Assembly (NCBI GenBank): GCA_036873135.1
Contig: JAPTYO010000040.1
Span: forward strand, 186,001 to 250,000
Source of the DNA: Clarkia xantiana subsp. parviflora
Lineage: Eukaryota > Streptophyta > Magnoliopsida > Myrtales > Onagraceae
Direction: 5' to 3'
Length of the DNA stretch: 64,000 bases
This document shows positions 59,526 through 64,000 of the stretch, piece by piece. How positions within the stretch are numbered: position 1 is the stretch's first letter; each line of letters starts with the position of its first letter. The position numbers and the translations under genes were made by a program. A model generated the notes under the pieces. It was given only the letters and a program-made list of their open reading frames with translations, was not told where the DNA came from and searched no databases.

Positions 59526-59770
59526 GGATTTTTCTACTATGCTTTGGGAGCACCATGCTTTTGGTTTTTTTAATACTATGGTGGACTTAATTGTAACATA
59601 ACTAAAACTTTAAAAGTATGAAAAAGTATGAGTTTTTTTAACTACACCTAAGATGTGTATCATACTATTAATAATATCAATTTCCCTATGGGGTTCACCT
59701 TTAGGGCAATAAAAAAATAAAAAAATTAGTGGCAAAAGCATGGTGCTCCAAGAGCATTGTAGAAAGGTCC
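59526..59770. mobile_element. Mutator-type MITE with perfect 9-bp target duplication
   Basis: Left arm GGATTTTTCTACTATGCTTT, GGGAGCACCATGCTTTTG and the inverse of the right arm GGACCTTTCTACAATGCTCT, TGGAGCACCATGCTTTTG match over 38 bases with a few changes. The 9-mer ATTCTGATA flanks it on both sides (59517-59525 and 59771-59779). Length 245 bp, noncoding. Confidence 0.85.
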
Positions 59771-59779
59771 ATTCTGATA

Positions 59780-60102
59780 TCTAATTATAAAGTTTCTGAC
59801 CTCTAAATGTGTATTATTGCGCCACAGACACGACCGATAATATTTGAAATTCTGAACGTTAAAACACACTAAAGAAACCATATCATCAAATAATATTATA
59901 TATGCGGTTAATATTTATAAATATGTTTATAGAATAATATTTACTATTGTAATAAAACAGTAATTACTTTTTTCTACAATCCTCTTACTTTTTTTTGTTG
60001 TTGCTATGTTTCTACAATACTCCTACTTTTTTTTGCCATGAAAATATTCAATCATTTATTCAAACATGCAAACCGGATTACAATAGATGAATAAGAGATG
60101 GG
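59780..60102. other. intergenic, nothing recognised
   Basis: AT-rich spacer. Confidence 0.4.
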
Positions 60103-60107
60103 GTAAC

Positions 60108-60558
60108 TGTTGGGTATAAAAAGGAATACCTAAAAAGAGATTAAGTGTATACCGAAAACCTTCACTCACAAGTTCGAGCTTATGGGCTGATTGGTTAAGG
60201 CGTACGTCTATTCCCTAACAGTGGTATTAGAGCCGAGGGTTTGATTCCCGGGAGCGGCATTAAAAATATAAAAAAAGTGAAAAAAAATGAAGAAGTGAAG
60301 GGGAATAGATGTGGATACCTCCCATAAAAAAAATGAGAAAAAAAAGGGCCAGTGTGGGCCGGGTTGATGGGCACGGACCTAGTGAGAGGTCAGTTGTAAA
60401 ACTGTTGTTTGCAAACACAGTTACGGAGGGTGTTGAACCTCCTGGAGGGTATAAAAAGGAATACCTAAAAAGAGATTAAGTGTATACCGAAAGTCTTCAC
60501 TCACAAGTTCTCGAGCTTATGGGCTGATTGGTTAAGGCGTACGTCTTATTCCCTAACA
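60108..60558 (+). mobile_element. complete TRIM (terminal-repeat retrotransposon in miniature)
   Basis: 5' LTR 60108-60220 (113 bp) and 3' LTR 60431-60558 (128 bp), both starting TGTTG and ending CCCTAACA. The target duplication GTAAC is perfect (60103-60107 and 60559-60563). A primer-binding site TGGTATTAGAGCC starts at 60222, one base after the LTR, and matches initiator tRNA-Met complementarity (usual TGGTATCAGAGC) with one change. A purine-rich ACGGAGGG precedes the 3' LTR. The 210-bp interior has no coding. The LTRs contain TATAAAAAGG. They differ by a 12-bp insertion-like block near the 3' LTR start, two substitutions and two small indels, so the insertion is not very recent. Confidence 0.9.
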
Positions 60559-60829
60559 GTAACACCTGATCCACAAGACTAAGTTTAAAAATAATATGCA
60601 TATATTCTTTTAATCAATTTAAAAACGGATTTCTGCACAAATACTAAGTTTTTTTTTTTTTTTTTTGCCTCAACACAAATACACGGATCAATTACTAGTA
60701 TATATATATATAACCGAGCACCAAAACCATTAAAAATCTTATTAAGCTATATATTTATACAATCTTAACCCTAAACAAGAGTATTACTTCTAGTAAAGTA
60801 AATTACAGAGAAAAGTGATGTTATGTTCT

Positions 60830-61198
60830 TCAAACCAACACTTTCCGTCCACACACAAACGTCAATTCAGTTAAACTTAAGCACGATTCAACTAATGTCA
60901 TTGTCTTAATACTTGATGGACGGTTAATGATCCACTCACCTCCCTGGTTTGTGGATAATAATAATACTAGTGCTTCCATTATGATTACTGTTCTAGTTTT
61001 GTATTCTTCCACACAAAGGCTCATTAACTCATTGTCCAGCAACCTTGTACTGTGTTCATAAATGAAACACCTGGCCCCACCTGATGCTGACGTCAGCTCT
61101 GCCACCGAATATCGTCTGATCCAATCGATTTTCTTCTGCACATCTGGCAAAATCAGTAGTGAGTATGGCTGAGATTGATATGGGTATACGAAAATCAA
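60830..61198 (-). other. unassigned open frame, possible orphan exon
   Basis: A 122-codon frame with no ATG until residue about 55 (it opens at TTG), ending LTELTFVCGRKVLV. Composition is protein-like (balanced charges, YEHSTRLLDNELMSLCVEEY, EWIINRPSSIKTMTLVESCL), and several AG dinucleotides upstream (TTTTGCCAG near 61148) could be acceptors. I do not recognise the family. It could be a last exon whose upstream exons are missing, a pseudogene fragment or chance. Confidence 0.25.
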
Positions 61199-61235
61199 TC
61201 ATCAGAACTATATGATGTGCAAATATAGGACACTA

Positions 61236-61582
61236 TCTAAAAACAGACTTAACTAGGTATATTGTTAATTAATGTTCCAGATTTAAAATGTTAATATTCG
61301 ATATTATCTGTAGATTGTTTGATTTCCACTTGTTTCTCTTAAAATTGACGGAAGAAAATCAAGTTTTGTAAGCATCAAATAAGCCTAAACAATGAGTTGA
61401 CAAATCTGAATTAAAAAAAGTGAAAAATAACATGTTTTTATTACTTAAAACGCTAATTTTAATGTCAAAATTAGTGGAAAGACTCGAAAAAAGTGAAACT
61501 CAACCAATTTAATGGTTAAGACACTGAATATTAACATTTTATCTGAGACAACGATTTTGGGACTGATTTTAGGTTCTTAACA
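61236..61582. mobile_element. GGGTTAAGRACCTAA-type MITE, copy d
   Basis: The left arm TCTAAAAACAGACTTAAC, ATTGTTAATTAATGTTCCAG, ATTTAAAATGTTAATATTCG and the right arm GAATATTAACATTTTATCTG, GACTGATTTTAGGTTCTTAAC are inverted copies. The interior matches copies b and c (TTGTTTCTCTTAAAATTGAC, CATCAAATAAGCCTAAAC). Confidence 0.75.
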
Positions 61583-61927
61583 TTATAGACTATACAGAGG
61601 ATATGCAAAAATGAGGGAATTTGGGTTTACGCATCCAATTCAATTAAAGGTACAGTTTGGGAAAGAGAAAAGTGGCGGCTCTTACTGGTGTTGCTGGTGG
61701 GATTTTGCTTTAATTAGCAAACACAGCATAAGATAGTGATAGTGAAAATCACGTTAAGAGCCAAATATTTTGCTTTTGGGCGGTTTGTGGGACTGTATAT
61801 AGGTTGCAACATGACATCACTACCCCTTCTAGAACAAACACTAACAGAGATAGACACAACATGCTGCTGCTTTAACCTTAATTTCCTAACATTCAGGTAA
61901 AATTCAGAACAATTAACAGCAGAGCAA

Positions 61928-62174
61928 CTGAGTAACCCAAGAAGTGCAAAGATTTACCGCTAAAAATGACTAAAGTAACAATTTTTCGAAAGATAGTAAA
62001 GAGACTTACGATTACTGAGTAGCTAAAGGAAGCTCCTTTGGAAGTTCTGAGTAACCCAAGAAATGCAAAGATTTACCGCTAAAAATGACTCAAAGTAACA
62101 ATTTTCAGAAGAGGGTAAAGTAAAGCAACTTACAATTTACTGAGTAGTAGCTAAAGGAAGCTCCTTTGGAAATT
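61928..62174. repeat. tandem duplication across the 3' end of the GPALPP gene
   Basis: Units 61928-62047 and 62048-62174 both run CTGAGTAACCCAAGAARTGC, AAAGATTTACCGCTAAAAAT ... CTAAAGGAAGCTCCTTTGGA. The shared end encodes, on the minus strand, the last residues QRSFL and stop. The units differ by several substitutions and small indels. The distal unit is downstream of the true stop codon, so it lies in the 3' UTR or beyond. Confidence 0.8.
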
Positions 62175-63693
62175 GCCGGATAAGAATCGGGAAGTCAAGC
62201 CCTCGGCCATGCCTTCTGCGTCAAGTTTGACCTTTTGCCTACCTGCAGTCAGATCCTTCTCCCGGTCCCACGGCTTCCATGGATGGTTCCCTACCCACTC
62301 GCCCTTTTCTTTCTCCGTTTTGGGCTGCTGCTGCTTCGACTTCTTCTTTGACCGGCTGGTGGTCGACTCTTCCTGGTGCTTCTGCACCAATGATTTTGAT
62401 CGTTTGGCTTTGTTGTACATATCCACTAGCTCTGCATCTTTGCTTGTGTTCTTCTTTTCCATTTCGTTTGACATAAGTGCTGAAGCTTCGTTATATGCTT
62501 CCAAATAACTGCCACAACCAAAACGAATCAAATAAACAATTCAGGCAAGAAAATAAGGGGTAGATTGAAAGAATCCATATATATGCGCTTGGATTTGCTA
62601 TAGCCTATAAGCGATGTTACGATATAGTAGAAGTGGTAAAAGATAAAGAAAGCACTTAATTAGTTTAGAGAGGAGGACTCACTTCATTTTAGCTTTCTGA
62701 GCTCTCTCTGAAGGAGTATCGGTCCAAATGGTTGTATCACCACGTCCTTGTTTCGTGGTCTTGCTAAATTGAGTTGACTGCATCGTCATGCCCGGCTGGA
62801 AAGGATAATAAATAGAAGATTTGTTATGAATTACAAAATAAAGTACGGATTATGACATATCTGGTACATGGGGAAGAACTGTCTACCAATTAAGACTTGA
62901 CCTGTAAAAATTATTGGAGTCGTCACGAGAATTACTTTAACATAAAGGGAAACTACCTTTCTTTCGGGAGGTAATGTCGTCATCCATTCTTCTCTTTTTG
63001 GTGCCACGTGTACATTAAATTCTGCCAAAAGCTCCTCATCTCCTTCCATGGAGATTCCTGCAAGAAGTAACTCACTCAACTTAGTTCCAGTTCCGGACAC
63101 TCAATCTATCTGTTTAGGCTCTAAAAAGTTTTCACCAATTTTTTGATTTAAAAGAGCAAAGGCCTAACCTTGCAATTTTCTCCATTGAGCTGCCTCACGC
63201 ATCGCTTTCAGCTCAATCTAGAGTGACAGAAAAAGATAACATAAGTCACCATAAGATTATCGTATCTTTGCATGACTGAAGAACTGATACGCACCTTAAA
63301 TGCCTCCTCTTCCTCCTTGATTTTAATTTTGTCATCCAATGCTTTACGCTGTAATGGAAAAAATTGAGATTGGATTCATCAACTATTACAGATAAGAAAA
63401 CAGTACTATCCATAATTATGAAAACCTTCCCAATTTGATTACCTTATCTGGATCTTGTAAATCCTTAAAAGCTTTATTTAATTTCACAAATGCTTGTTGG
63501 GCTTGTGGATGAGGGCATTTGTCAGGATGCACTAAAAGAGACAGCTTCCAGTACCTAAAAGGATCAAATTAAGTGAAAAGTCAGTTCTGCACAACCAATC
63601 AGAGAATCAGAAAAGCAATCCGACCATACAACGGGATGATTACTACAGAGTTCATTTATGAGGCATGCTAATAAGTCTTCATTTTCCACATTA
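62151..63693 (-). CDS. J-domain protein with DUF3752 (GPALPP) C terminus, 5' end outside the window
   Basis: Seven exons are visible on the minus strand: 63693-63625, 63554-63443, 63348-63295, 63217-63169, 63057-62957, 62795-62683 and 62508-62151, all phase-consistent. The first visible exon encodes VENEDLLACLINELCSNHPV and joins through a split Trp codon to YWKLSLLVHPDKCPHPQAQQ, which carries the HPD motif of the J domain. Next come ELKAMREAAQWRKLQGISME and KREEWMTTLPPERKPGMTMQ, GRGDTTIWTDTPSERAQKAK, then the basic linker (SKKKSKQQQPK) and WVGNHPWKPWDREKDLTAGR ending GNFQRSFL. The family links an Hsp70-recruiting J domain to the DUF3752/GPALPP region found in nuclear, probably RNA-processing-related proteins; the precise role is not known. 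Upstream exons lie beyond position 64000 or were not recognised in 63694-64000. Confidence 0.85.
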
Positions 63694-64000
63694 CTGGATG
63701 TTTGCATATATGAGAGAACAAAATAGCAAGCATTTCACTAATCTCTTAAGCCACAATGTTCAAACAAAGAACTATACACTTCTACATGTTATAGGGAACT
63801 TGTAAATATATATGGTCATGTATTATTTTGCACATATCTAACTAGAGAGGTTTTTAAACCTTCTGCACATCCCTCGAGTTTACATTATGCCATGAGTATA
63901 GAGCTTTCCATCACACAATAGCCCTTTAAGTTTTTTACCATAGAAAACCAGCTTAAATGATAGCTAACATAGCTAGAGAGGAAGAAGTTTGAACTTAATG
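63694..64000 (-). other. probable intron of the J-domain/GPALPP gene
   Basis: AT-rich sequence upstream of the first visible exon, with no coding frame consistent with the family. It most likely belongs to the intron before the acceptor ACATCCAG at 63694-63701. Confidence 0.45.

Larger units (their letters stand above)
60564..62150. other. intergenic, with MITE copy d and a tandem duplication
   Basis: Features inside are listed separately: a 122-codon minus-strand frame at 60830-61198, MITE copy d at 61236-61582, and the first unit of a tandem duplication at 61928-62047. The rest shows no gene. Confidence 0.4.

Overview
This is a stretch of a eudicot plant nuclear genome. Genes are sparse and split by GT-AG introns. 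Intergenic DNA is AT-rich and packed with transposon remnants. The proteins are plant-specific: a NAC factor of the VND type, a ZF-HD factor, an MCTP, a PLS-class PPR protein, a cytosolic invertase and plastid L21. I cannot name the species from the sequence.

Layout: 4.7-6.1 kb (+) FBH-type bHLH factor; 7.2-9.9 kb (-) LEA-like plus TMEM205-like (DUF4149) membrane protein; 13.1-16.1 kb (+) single-exon MCTP; 16.1-27.7 kb, an 11.6-kb gene-free tract of foldback elements, a CACTA end, a solo LTR and a tandemly expanded dispersed repeat; 27.8-28.5 kb (+) ZF-HD factor; 30.5-32.5 kb (+) PPR protein; 33.4-36.3 kb (-) neutral/alkaline invertase; 40.9-41.9 kb (-) small DUF688-like gene whose only intron is almost entirely a CACTA-type element; 44.1-45.0 kb (-) LINE remnant; 45.1-46.9 kb (+) plastid ribosomal protein L21; 47.4-48.8 kb (-) VTT/SNARE-associated-Golgi membrane protein; 49.3-49.7 kb (+) receptor-like-protein (LRR) pseudogene; 50.1-53.4 kb (-) VND7-like NAC gene with a leader intron; 53.5-62.1 kb, a repeat-rich tract with a hAT element, a Mutator-type MITE and a complete TRIM retroelement; 62.2 kb to the right edge (-) J-domain/DUF3752 (GPALPP) gene, 5' end outside the window.

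The genes do not form a pathway. Their order does recall Arabidopsis chromosome 1 segments, from memory of locus numbers: bHLH80, CINV1 and RPL21 around At1g35460-At1g35680; a LEA/DUF4149 gene beside an MCTP at At1g22600-At1g22610, with a duplicate LEA copy at At1g72100; and VND7 beside a SNARE-associated Golgi gene at At1g71930-At1g71940. The window therefore looks like one ancestral block that is split across several Arabidopsis segments.

I found no new multi-gene system. The most unusual items are the DUF688-like gene whose splice acceptor lies in a CACTA terminus, the intact TRIM with a 5-bp target duplication, a solo LTR with a perfect 5-bp duplication, a foldback family with four copies, a MITE that fills most of intron 1 of the VND7-like gene, and a tandem duplication covering the last codons and 3' flank of the GPALPP gene. 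All exon boundaries were placed by eye from splice signals, phase and family conservation; no transcript data were available.
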